From an uncultured bacterium (lineage in GTDB: Bacteria > Actinomycetota > Aquicultoria > SKW223), in NCBI GenBank assembly GCA_938042205.1, contig CALIRS010000247.1:1-6442 (forward strand): 6,442 nt of DNA, written 5' to 3'. Within the stretch, counting starts at the first letter, position 1. Each line of letters begins with the position of its first letter. The position numbers were made by a program, and so were the translations under genes. Positions 1-6,388 of this stretch are shown here, piece by piece. Below the pieces are notes generated by a model, which had not been told where the DNA came from, searched no databases, and saw only the letters and a list, made by a program, of their open reading frames with translations.

Positions 1-195
1 TATAGCTTTCTTGAGAATTGCAGTATATTTCCCGATGGCAGTTTCTTTTTCATCAAAATAGGCGTGAAAAAATAACGTATCGTTACTCGAAACTTTCTCA
101 AAAGCACAGCTGACTTTCTCTTTTGCACAAATACTAAACAGTATTTCTTCGAGCAAAGGACTTACAGGGCAGGTTAACTTATAAATTTTCTTCAT
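1..195 (-). CDS. Partial gene after hrcA; possible N-terminal domain of ribosomal protein L11 methyltransferase
   Basis: An open frame begins at an ATG two bases after the hrcA stop and runs 65 codons without a stop to the window edge, so only the N-terminus is visible. It starts MKKIYKLTCPVSPLLEEILF and contains LFFHAYFDEKETAIGKY near residues 42-58. The close spacing to hrcA suggests translational coupling; the upstream Shine-Dalgarno sequence is weak. It lacks the charged coiled-coil and R-x-x-A-d-f-e-N-y character of GrpE, the usual gene after hrcA. A short N-terminal alpha/beta domain with a 'v-x-a-Y-F' strand followed by a helix is compatible with PrmA, the S-adenosylmethionine-dependent enzyme that trimethylates ribosomal protein L11 and often lies near hrcA-dnaK-dnaJ. 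The catalytic methyltransferase domain would lie outside the window, so this identity is inference from context and weak similarity. That it is a real coding region is much more certain than its name. Confidence 0.6.
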   Translation of the reverse strand, partial: MKKIYKLTCPVSPLLEEILFSICAKEKVSCAFEKVSSNDTLFFHAYFDEKETAIGKYTAILKKAI

Positions 196-197
196 TC

Positions 198-1253
198 TCA
201 AGACTCGTAAAGGTCTCGAAGCCTCCAGGTAAGGTGATGGGAAACATCTCTCACTGCGGCTATTGCTTTAGCATAGTCCATTCTTCTTGGTCCCAGAACA
301 CCTACTGCACCCACCGTGCCTTTGATTTCATACGGCGCAACCACAAAACTGAAATCCCTCACCGCTGGTGGGTTGTCCTCGCCTATTTTTACAATCATGC
401 ACCTATTAATCAGAGCTTCGCTGGCGAGCCTGAAGAAAATGGTATGCTCATCAAAAAGCTTAATAAGGTCAAGCATCCTTTCAGATGTCATCATTTCAGG
501 ATAATCCATCAACCTTGGAGCCCCATGAAGATAAACGTCTCTTACTGATTTTTCATGACACATCCGCTTAAGTTCTTTCAGGGTTTCAGAAGCCACTATA
601 AATACTTTCTTTCCCCAGGCTAATTCCTCGTTCTTATCTATCTTTACCTTTACAATCTCATCCATGGTCATACCAATAATCATAGAGGAAATTTTTTCCT
701 CTACGACTTTAACATCCTGTGGTTCAACACTGATGCTGATTTCGAAAGTGTCCCGCAAAATGTTTCCATCCTCAAAAATAATCACTGAAAGAAGTGACCT
801 TGGACCAAACTGTATAAGGTCAAAATGTTTCACTATTACCGAAGATTCAGAGGTAAGAATAGAAATTCCAAGACAACAGGTAAGATCTGCAAGGAGCATT
901 GCTGCTCTTTGAAAAATGTTATTAATCTCTCTGGTGACCATAGAAAAGAACCTCTTTATTGCTTGCTCTTCCTGAGGAGTAAGTACTGCTTTATCTCCAA
1001 GACTATTGACGTAAAAACGATACCCTTCATCAGTGGGCACCCGACCAGCAGAATGATGAGGTCTAACCATAAAGCCCTTTTCTTCTAGCCAGGCTAAGTC
1101 ATTTCTGATGGTAGCCGGACTCACAGAGATGCGATATTTTTTCACAAGTCTTTCTGAAGCTATAGCTTCTCCTGTGAGAATGTAATCCTGGACAGCAATT
1201 CTCAGAACATCTTTTCTTCGAGCGCTTAGCTCTTCAAAACTTTTTCTTCCCAT
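198..1253 (-). CDS. hrcA: Heat-inducible transcription repressor HrcA
   Basis: HrcA is the cytoplasmic repressor of class I heat-shock genes (typically groESL and dnaK operons). It binds the CIRCE inverted repeat, and its activity is tied to GroEL in studied species. The 351-residue product has the family's usual length. An N-terminal winged helix-turn-helix covers about residues 10-85, with the recognition segment SVSPATIRNDL (43-53), then PHHSAGRVPT (65-74) and GYRFYV (77-82), all HrcA hallmarks. The middle holds the dimerisation and inserted domains; the C-terminal GAF-like part ends with VGVLGPRRMDY (317-327), again typical. The ATG at 1253 is forced: an in-frame TGA lies three codons upstream and no usual start codon lies close downstream. 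AAAAGG sits only one base before the ATG, an unusually short spacing. It is fourth in the murJ-lepA-hemW-hrcA run, 66 bases after hemW. No CIRCE sequence is visible in front of it or anywhere in the window, so autoregulation through CIRCE is not evident here. Family identity is secure. Confidence 0.97.
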   Translation of the reverse strand: MGRKSFEELSARRKDVLRIAVQDYILTGEAIASERLVKKYRISVSPATIRNDLAWLEEKGFMVRPHHSAGRVPTDEGYRFYVNSLGDKAVLTPQEEQAIKRFFSMVTREINNIFQRAAMLLADLTCCLGISILTSESSVIVKHFDLIQFGPRSLLSVIIFEDGNILRDTFEISISVEPQDVKVVEEKISSMIIGMTMDEIVKVKIDKNEELAWGKKVFIVASETLKELKRMCHEKSVRDVYLHGAPRLMDYPEMMTSERMLDLIKLFDEHTIFFRLASEALINRCMIVKIGEDNPPAVRDFSFVVAPYEIKGTVGAVGVLGPRRMDYAKAIAAVRDVSHHLTWRLRDLYES

Positions 1254-1293
1254 ACCTTTTCAAGCTCACTTTAAATATTAAATATATTTTCTA

Positions 1294-1323
1294 CCTATAA
1301 CATTATACATTATGTTATTTCAA
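1294..1323 (-). promoter_or_regulatory. Candidate internal promoter for hrcA
   Basis: The hemW-hrcA gap is the largest spacer in the operon and very AT-rich. On the minus strand TTGAAA (1323-1318, overlapping the hemW stop; 5/6 match to a sigma-70-type -35) is followed after 18 bases by TATAGG (1299-1294), which has TG one base upstream as in an extended -10. A perfect TATAAT also lies at 1307-1302 but has no good -35 at 16-18 bases. Either could let hrcA be transcribed separately from murJ-lepA-hemW. AT-rich sequence yields such matches easily, so this is a candidate only. Confidence 0.4.
1297..1318. repeat. Inverted repeat upstream of hrcA (7-bp arms, 8-bp spacer)
   Basis: ATAACAT (1297-1303) and ATGTTAT (1312-1318) are perfect inverted arms around TATACATT. 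The element lies between hemW and hrcA and overlaps the candidate -10 sequences, a position suited to an operator. It does not resemble CIRCE (TTAGCACTC-N9-GAGTGCTAA). The stem is too GC-poor and lacks a T-tract for a convincing terminator. It may be a protein-binding site or a chance palindrome in AT-rich DNA. Confidence 0.45.
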
Positions 1324-2537
1324 ACTTTTGCTCTGGCTCCTGAAGTAAGCTCAATTACAATTCTGTCAAGCTTAAACCAGCCTTCTTCAGTGGCACAAAG
1401 GTTTTTTCCTTCAAAACAAAGATATCCCATAATCTCAAGACTTCTTGCGATATCAAAGATTGATGGCCAGTATTTCTCTTGAAAATCAAATAGGTCTTCT
1501 ATAGAAATCCCGTCCCTTGTTCTAAGAAAGAGGTAAAGCTTTTCCAGAGCTTCACTTTCACCTTCAACCAGATCAATAGAATACTTAAGTTCTACACTGC
1601 TCTCTTTCAAGGCATAATTGATTGGGAAGTCCTCGTTTCTAAACCTTAAAGGAGGTAAAAAAGAAGATGCACCAGCGCCAAGAGAAATATATGGCTCCCT
1701 TCTCCAGTAGCGAATATTATGCTGACATTCAAATCCTGGTTTTGCCCAATTAGAAACTTCGTAATGAGAATATCCATGCGCTTTCAGCATCTCGCAGGCT
1801 AGTCGATACATTTCTTCCAGCACTCCTTCATCAAGAAGCTTGAGTTCTCCTCTTTTATAAGATTCATAGAACAAGTTGCCTGAAGATAAAGTCAAAGAAT
1901 AGCAAGAAATCCCTTCAGGCTTATAAGATAGTGCCTTTTCCAGAGAGTCTTTAAATGAAGATACAGTCTGCCCGGGGATTCCATAAATTAGGTCAAGATT
2001 TAGATTATCAAAACCAGCTTTTTTGGCATTGGCAATGGCATTCTCTATATCTGAGGCATTATGAATTCTTCCCAGAGTCTTAAGCTCCTCGTCAGAAAAA
2101 GATTGTGCTCCGATACTTATCCTATTAAATCCCGCCTCCTTAAAGCCTTCTGCAATACTGGCATCAACATTATCTGGATTCGCTTCAAAGGTAGCTTCTC
2201 TAAGTTCAGAAAAATTAAGATAAGACTTAACACTTTCCAGTACCTTTGATACTGCTCTATAACCTGCATAGCTAGGTGTTCCTCCACCGGAGTAAAGGGT
2301 CGATACTGTTGACTCTGAAAGAAAGGAGTAAAGATTAAAAAACTCATCTACCATAATCTTTATATAGTTATCCAGTATTTTTTCAAAATCTTCTTTCAGT
2401 GATACGCTGTTAAAGTCACAGTAAGAGCATTTTTTCTTGCAAAACGGGAAATGAAGATAAAGAGAAACTTTATCGCTTCCCCTATCAAACTTTAAGGATC
2501 TTAATAAAAGCTTCTTGAGGGACTTCAACTTTACCAA
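1320..2537 (-). CDS. hemW: HemW, radical-SAM-family heme chaperone (HemN-like)
   Basis: HemW is a cytoplasmic, often membrane-associated protein that binds heme and delivers it to heme enzymes. It belongs to the radical SAM superfamily next to coproporphyrinogen dehydrogenase HemN and was long annotated as such. The [4Fe-4S] motif C-x3-C-x2-C is at Cys33, Cys37 and Cys40 within HFPFCKKKCSYCDF. It is followed by GGGTPS (84-89), FEANPDN (117-123), RISIGAQSF (139-147), LDLIYGIPGQT (181-191) and the HemW-type segment YEVSNWAKPGFECQHNIRYW (259-278), then GAGASSF. The C-terminal part carries LRTRDGI (338-344) and ends in the usual LDRIVIEL. The listed start is a TTG that lies inside the 3' end of lepA (53-base overlap) with AGAGG ten bases upstream. 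It adds about 24 residues before the conserved SLYLHFPFC block. A second TTG three codons later is also possible; no ATG or GTG is available before the conserved domain. HemW rather than HemN is favoured by the motif spacing and the lepA-hemW-hrcA neighbourhood. Confidence 0.93.
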   Translation of the reverse strand: MVKLKSLKKLLLRSLKFDRGSDKVSLYLHFPFCKKKCSYCDFNSVSLKEDFEKILDNYIKIMVDEFFNLYSFLSESTVSTLYSGGGTPSYAGYRAVSKVLESVKSYLNFSELREATFEANPDNVDASIAEGFKEAGFNRISIGAQSFSDEELKTLGRIHNASDIENAIANAKKAGFDNLNLDLIYGIPGQTVSSFKDSLEKALSYKPEGISCYSLTLSSGNLFYESYKRGELKLLDEGVLEEMYRLACEMLKAHGYSHYEVSNWAKPGFECQHNIRYWRREPYISLGAGASSFLPPLRFRNEDFPINYALKESSVELKYSIDLVEGESEALEKLYLFLRTRDGISIEDLFDFQEKYWPSIFDIARSLEIMGYLCFEGKNLCATEEGWFKLDRIVIELTSGARAKV

Positions 2538-4278
2538 GTGCTTTCAACCTCTTTTTGCCTTCTTTTTGTTTTTCAAGAAGTTTTCTTTTACGGGTGATGT
2601 CTCCCCCATAACATTTTGCGAGAACATCTTTCTTAAGAGCTCTAATGTTCTCACGAGAAATAACTCTTCCTCCTATTGCTGCTTGAATGGGAACTTCAAA
2701 TAGCTGCCTGGGAATGATTTCTTTAAGTTTTTTGACTATCTCACGAGCCCGCTTATATGCCTTATCTTTGTGGATAATAAAGGAAAGGGCATCAATTGTT
2801 TCATTAGCTATTAGCACATCCACTTTGACAAGATCTGATGGCTTGTAGCCTGCTACTTCATAGTCGAAAGACGCATAACCACGAGTTCTGGATTTGAGCT
2901 GTTCAAAAAAATCAAATATTATTTCTGAAAGAGGTAAATGATAGATAAATTCAACTCGAGTTGGGCTCATGTAAGTCATTGACTTCATTTCGCCTCTTCT
3001 TTCTTGACAAAGTTCCATTATCTCTCCTGTATATTCAGATGGAGAAATGATCACCGCATTTACATATGGTTCTTTAATGTGATCTATTTGAACAGCTGGT
3101 GGCATCTCTGAGGGATTCTTAATACAGATTTCTTCATTATCTTTCTTAACCACCTTAAAAGCAACACTGGGGGCAGTTGCAATAATTCCCAGTCCAAATT
3201 CTCTCTCCAGTCTTTCCTTGAAAATATCGAGATGTAAAAGCCCTAAAAAACCACATCTGAATCCAAATCCTAAAGCTTTTGAAGTCTCTGGCTCATAGTA
3301 GATAGATGGATCATTCAATCTCAACTTCTCCAGAGAATCTCTAAGCCTCTCGTACTCGCCCCCATCAACAGGAAAGATACCGGTATAAACGACTGGTTTC
3401 GGTTCTTTATAACCTGGAAGAGGAATTCTGGCGCCTTTTTTAGCAAGAGTCACAGTGTCACCCACTCGCGCATCTCGTGGATCTTTTATTGAAGCAAAAA
3501 AGTACCCAACTTCTCCAGCGGAAAGCCTATCAACTATCACCGGATCAGGCTGAAAATATCCTTCTTCTTCCACCTCAAACTCTTTGCCACCAGCCATAAG
3601 AACAATTTTGTCTCCCCTCTTCAAGCTGCCTTCCACAACTTTTATCAAGACACAGACGCCACGATAGCGGTCATACCAGGAATCAAAAATTAAAGCTCGA
3701 AGTGGTGATTCCGTATCTCCAGATGGGGGCGGAATTTTTTCGATAATCGCCTCAATTAGTTCCTGGACGCCTTCTCCCGTCTTGGCACTGATAAGATAGG
3801 CTTCACTGGCATCAATACCAAGACCTTCTTCAATCTCTTCTTTAGTACGTTCAATGTCTGCTCCAGGTAAATCAATTTTATTAATCACTGGAATAATAGC
3901 GAGATTATTTTCCATTGCCAGCAAAGCATTAGCTGCTGTTTGCGCCTCAACTCCCTGGCTGGCATCAACTACAAGTAATGCTCCTTCACACGCAGCAAGA
4001 CTTCGTGAAACCTCATAAGTAAAATCAACGTGACCGGGAGTGTCAATAAGATTGAGGATATATTTTTTACCACCTCTTGAAATATAGGGCATGCGAACTG
4101 TCTGAGCCTTAATGGTAATTCCCCGCTCCCTTTCAATATCCATGCGGTCTAGAAACTGCTCCACAAAATCCCTCTCGGAAACCACGCCTGTTATCTGAAG
4201 GAGGCGGTCAGCAAGAGTTGATTTACCATGGTCAATATGGGCAATTATTGAAAAATTCCTTATATTTTCCTGTATCAT
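2485..4278 (-). CDS. lepA: Elongation factor 4 (LepA), ribosome-associated GTPase
   Basis: LepA/EF4 is a translational GTPase related to EF-G. It acts on the ribosome and is implicated in back-translocation or in initiation and 30S biogenesis. The 597-residue length is standard. GTPase motifs are intact: G1 AHIDHGKST (13-21, with catalytic-type His83 in G3), G2 RGITI (52-56), G3 DTPGH (79-83), G4 NKID (133-136) and G5 SAKTG (164-168). The EF-G-like domains II, III and V follow, with the LepA signature GFRCGFLGLLHLDI (339-352). The family-specific C-terminal domain shows KCYGGDITRKRKLLEKQKEG (555-574) and ends VPQEAFIKILKV. Domain IV of EF-G is absent, as expected. The ATG overlaps the murJ stop in ATGA, so translation is probably coupled to murJ; its own Shine-Dalgarno (GCGG region) is weak. 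The 3' end overlaps the likely start of hemW. Nothing appears broken or unusual. Confidence 0.98.
   Translation of the reverse strand: MIQENIRNFSIIAHIDHGKSTLADRLLQITGVVSERDFVEQFLDRMDIERERGITIKAQTVRMPYISRGGKKYILNLIDTPGHVDFTYEVSRSLAACEGALLVVDASQGVEAQTAANALLAMENNLAIIPVINKIDLPGADIERTKEEIEEGLGIDASEAYLISAKTGEGVQELIEAIIEKIPPPSGDTESPLRALIFDSWYDRYRGVCVLIKVVEGSLKRGDKIVLMAGGKEFEVEEEGYFQPDPVIVDRLSAGEVGYFFASIKDPRDARVGDTVTLAKKGARIPLPGYKEPKPVVYTGIFPVDGGEYERLRDSLEKLRLNDPSIYYEPETSKALGFGFRCGFLGLLHLDIFKERLEREFGLGIIATAPSVAFKVVKKDNEEICIKNPSEMPPAVQIDHIKEPYVNAVIISPSEYTGEIMELCQERRGEMKSMTYMSPTRVEFIYHLPLSEIIFDFFEQLKSRTRGYASFDYEVAGYKPSDLVKVDVLIANETIDALSFIIHKDKAYKRAREIVKKLKEIIPRQLFEVPIQAAIGGRVISRENIRALKKDVLAKCYGGDITRKRKLLEKQKEGKKRLKALGKVEVPQEAFIKILKV
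2548..2552 (-). promoter_or_regulatory. Possible ribosome binding site for the hemW TTG start
   Basis: AGAGG on the minus strand lies 10 bases before the TTG at 2537, inside the lepA coding region. It is the best Shine-Dalgarno match for any available hemW start and favours the 2537 TTG over the TTG at 2528. AGGGG also occurs just after the lepA stop (around 2480), but no normal start codon follows it in frame. Confidence 0.4.
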
Positions 4279-5927
4279 CCGCTTTTCTTTTTTAATAATC
4301 TGTCGAAAACAAGCTCTTTGAATTGAGTTATTTCTTTCACTTTAAATAATATTACCGAGACAATAAAGATTACCGCAAATATAGAAAAAGAACCTGTGAG
4401 AGAAATTAACAACCCGAGGTGTCCAGCATTTATTCTGGAAAGTGCTTTAAAGACCGGAAATGCTAATCCTGCAGCTAAGGTTGAAGATAGGCTTGTTTTT
4501 AAGGTGACCTCAAGAATCTTTCGACCTTGTAAAACTCCAAATTTTCTTCGGTAAAAATAAATTAGAAAGAGCATTTGAAAAAAGCTTACAAGTGAAGTTG
4601 AAAGAGCAATTCCACCATGTGGATATCCCCACCATCTCCCCGCTTTCGGTAATGACAGAGCTTCATAGACTACCGGAAGTGTCCTCATAAAAAACCAGTC
4701 TCCAAAATAATTAACCACCACACTTAATAAAGCTATGAGAAATGGCGTTTTCGAATCTTTAAGTGCATAATAAGCCCGACTCAAGAGTGTTGACACTGAT
4801 ATCGCAACTAATCCCATGGAGTAGTAAGCAAATGGTGATGCAGTCATCAAACTATCCTGGAATTGAAACCGACCTCTTTCAAAAAGCAATCTTGTAATTG
4901 GAAGAGAAAAAACTACAAAATATATTGAAACGGGCATCACGATGGTAATGATTGCTCTTATTCCAAAGCTTAAATAGCTCCTGAATTCATCCTCCCTGCC
5001 AAGACTGGCAAACTTTGAGAGTGTTGGAAAAAGAACTGTAGAAATAGCCAGACTGAAAATTCCCAGAGGTACCAGGTAAAGTCTAATTGCATAGCCAAGA
5101 GAAGCTACACTTCCAGTCCCCAATACTGAAGCGAACCTTGTATCCACAATGGTATTAATATCAGTGGTGGCAGCACTTGCAACAATAGGAACAATTAGCT
5201 TCAAAAATTCCTGGACTCCCGGGTGGGACAGCGCGATTCTAAAGCGATACAGTTTTAAATCCGAGCCAACATCTGGAAGTTGTATTAAGAATTGAATAGC
5301 TGTAGCTGCCACAAGACCGCCAGCAAGAGCGAAAATCCCGATCTTTCCCGCAAAGATCATGACGCTTCCGATAATTACAAAGTTCCAGATAACAGGAGTA
5401 ATTGAAGGAACAAAAAATTTGTTATAACTGTTTAATAGTCCCATAACAATCCCTGAAAGTGCCATAAAGATAAGAGCTGGAAACATAATCCTGGTTAAAG
5501 AGACGCTTAAGCTAAAAGTTTCGGGTCGGGTTTTAAAACCTGGAGCAAGGATATGGATTAGAAAGGGAGCAAATGTTATTCCAGCAACCGTGATTATCCC
5601 GAGTACGATAAAAGTTAAATTAACAATGGTTGAAGTGATTTTCCAGGCTTCCTCCTTCTTTTCACGAGCTAAATAAGAAGAAAAAACCGGTATAAATGCA
5701 GAAGCAATCGCAGCGTCAGCAAGAAGCAGCCTGAAAAGATTGGGAAGTTGAATAGCAACACGATAAGCATCAACCTGATAGCCAGCTCCAAAGTAAGCAG
5801 CAACCACCATCTCTCGCACGTAACCAAATATTCGAGAAAGGGTAGTAGCTACCATTACCAGTATGGCTGCTCGAGCAAGCCTTTCGACGTTTTCTTTGGT
5901 CGAATTGGCACGCGATATGTTCTTCAA
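4275..5927 (-). CDS. murJ: Lipid II flippase MurJ (MVF/MOP superfamily)
   Basis: MurJ is an inner-membrane protein that flips undecaprenyl-linked lipid II to the outer face for peptidoglycan synthesis. The 550-residue product has about 14 hydrophobic segments, with charged loops and a basic C-terminal tail (KKKSG). The N-terminal block SRIFGYVREMVVAAYFGAG (31-49), then VDAYRVA and LPNLFRLLLADAAIASAFIP (61-80), is typical of the family. Arg32, Arg38, Asp53 and Arg66 keep exactly the spacing of E. coli MurJ Arg18, Arg24, Asp39 and Arg52. Arg282 in YAIRLYLVP matches E. coli Arg270 of the central cavity. The start is TTG at 5927: GAGGAG is centred at good distance (five-base gap), whereas the nearby ATG at 5940 is in another frame and itself forms part of that Shine-Dalgarno. 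The N-terminus is about 14 residues longer than in E. coli. First gene of the operon, behind an extended -10 promoter; it shares ATGA with lepA. Other MOP transporters (Wzx, MATE) are less likely given these motifs. Confidence 0.96.
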   Translation of the reverse strand: MKNISRANSTKENVERLARAAILVMVATTLSRIFGYVREMVVAAYFGAGYQVDAYRVAIQLPNLFRLLLADAAIASAFIPVFSSYLAREKKEEAWKITSTIVNLTFIVLGIITVAGITFAPFLIHILAPGFKTRPETFSLSVSLTRIMFPALIFMALSGIVMGLLNSYNKFFVPSITPVIWNFVIIGSVMIFAGKIGIFALAGGLVAATAIQFLIQLPDVGSDLKLYRFRIALSHPGVQEFLKLIVPIVASAATTDINTIVDTRFASVLGTGSVASLGYAIRLYLVPLGIFSLAISTVLFPTLSKFASLGREDEFRSYLSFGIRAIITIVMPVSIYFVVFSLPITRLLFERGRFQFQDSLMTASPFAYYSMGLVAISVSTLLSRAYYALKDSKTPFLIALLSVVVNYFGDWFFMRTLPVVYEALSLPKAGRWWGYPHGGIALSTSLVSFFQMLFLIYFYRRKFGVLQGRKILEVTLKTSLSSTLAAGLAFPVFKALSRINAGHLGLLISLTGSFSIFAVIFIVSVILFKVKEITQFKELVFDRLLKKKSG

Positions 5928-5932
5928 TAAGG

Positions 5933-5938
5933 CTCCTC
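5933..5938 (-). promoter_or_regulatory. Ribosome binding site deciding the murJ TTG start
   Basis: GAGGAG on the minus strand lies five bases before the TTG at 5927. The overlapping ATG at 5940 is out of the murJ frame and has no comparable upstream site. This makes TTG the supported start. Confidence 0.75.
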
Positions 5939-5954
5939 ATGCAAAAGTAAAAAA

Positions 5955-5983
5955 ATTATATCAGTAACCTTTTATTACAATTC
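5955..5983 (-). promoter_or_regulatory. Extended -10 promoter of the murJ operon
   Basis: On the minus strand TGATATAAT (5963-5955) is a perfect extended -10 (TGnTATAAT). A weak -35-like GAATTG (5983-5978) lies 17 bases upstream, as is common when the extended -10 is strong. Transcription would start near 5948 and give a leader of about 20 bases with the murJ Shine-Dalgarno inside it. It would serve murJ-lepA-hemW and probably hrcA and the gene after it. Confidence 0.75.
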
Positions 5984-6038
5984 TTTGTAAAAGTTTAAAC
6001 CTCTTAAAAAGTGTTTTGCCTGATTTTCTAGTTTATTG

Positions 6039-6067
6039 TTGATGATAGGGCTTACATATGTTAATAT
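6039..6067 (+). promoter_or_regulatory. Candidate rpsT promoter
   Basis: TTGATG (6039-6044, 4/6 match to -35) and TAATAT (6062-6067, 4/6 match to -10) are separated by 17 bases. A TG at 6059-6060 precedes the -10 by one base, giving an extended -10 layout. The start would be near 6074 with a leader of about 27 bases. It is a moderate match and the best I found facing rpsT in the divergent intergenic region; TTGCCT at 6016-6021 is a less well-spaced alternative. Confidence 0.45.
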
Positions 6068-6090
6068 CTCAAACGCTTTTTTAAAACACA

Positions 6091-6096
6091 GGGAGG
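6091..6096 (+). promoter_or_regulatory. Strong ribosome binding site of rpsT
   Basis: GGGAGG lies four bases before the rpsT ATG at 6101, an almost complete complement of the 16S rRNA 3' end, as expected for a highly expressed ribosomal protein gene. Confidence 0.85.
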
Positions 6097-6100
6097 AAGT

Positions 6101-6388
6101 ATGCCTAATCTGAAATCCCAGATAAAAAGAATGAAGCAAGCGGAAAAAGCACGGCTGCGAAATAAGTCTGTAAAAACAGCAATAAAAACAACTATTAAAC
6201 GTTTTGAAACAGTACTTTCGGAACAAAACTTTGAAGAAGCCGGATCCTTGCTCGCTGAGATATCCCGAAAACTTGATAAAGCAGTTTCGAAGGGAGTTTT
6301 ACATAAAAATACAGCTGCCCGAAAAAAATCAAGGCTTTCTCAAAAACTTAACTTTGTGAAACAGTCAATTCAGAAAGAAAGCGTTTGA
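6101..6388 (+). CDS. rpsT: Small ribosomal subunit protein S20
   Basis: S20 (bS20) is a small, very basic, mostly helical primary binder of 16S rRNA in the 30S body. The 95-residue product starts MPNLKSQIKRMKQAEKARLR, with the usual N-terminal N-x-K-S and K-R pattern. It contains the family's best conserved stretch, KGVLHKNTAARKKSRL (64-79). The protein is Lys/Arg-rich throughout. Compared with the 87-residue E. coli protein it has about eight extra C-terminal residues (QSIQKESV). These are coded in the segment that overlaps the opposing gene at the right edge. The ATG is set by the GGGAGG ribosome binding site. It is transcribed away from murJ, and such a lone opposing rpsT between holA and the lepA operon is also known from Bacillus subtilis (recalled). 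Nothing suggests damage or transfer. Confidence 0.97.
   Translation: MPNLKSQIKRMKQAEKARLRNKSVKTAIKTTIKRFETVLSEQNFEEAGSLLAEISRKLDKAVSKGVLHKNTAARKKSRLSQKLNFVKQSIQKESV

Noticed and set aside
234..548. Plus-strand 104-codon open frame (and others at 316-504, 664-912, 825-1088)
   Set aside because: All lie antisense to hrcA, which is unmistakable; their translations show no coherent domain.
1819..1825. AGCACTC resembling a CIRCE half-site
   Set aside because: It lies inside hemW coding sequence and no GAGTGCT partner follows at nine bases.
2117..2347. Minus-strand 76-codon frame inside hemW, and plus-strand frames at 2061-2249 and 2515-2703
   Set aside because: Shadows of hemW and the lepA end in other frames; the true reading frames carry intact family motifs.
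5938..5940. ATG as an alternative murJ start
   Set aside because: It is out of frame with murJ and is part of the sequence acting as Shine-Dalgarno for the TTG at 5927.
5993..6000. GTTTAAAC palindrome in the murJ-rpsT intergenic region
   Set aside because: Only 8 bp in AT-rich DNA and it does not extend outward; no reason to call it an operator.
5975..6226. Minus-strand 83-codon open frame across the rpsT leader and 5' half
   Set aside because: Cys/Phe-rich low-complexity translation, antisense to the secure rpsT gene and its ribosome binding site; no family resemblance.
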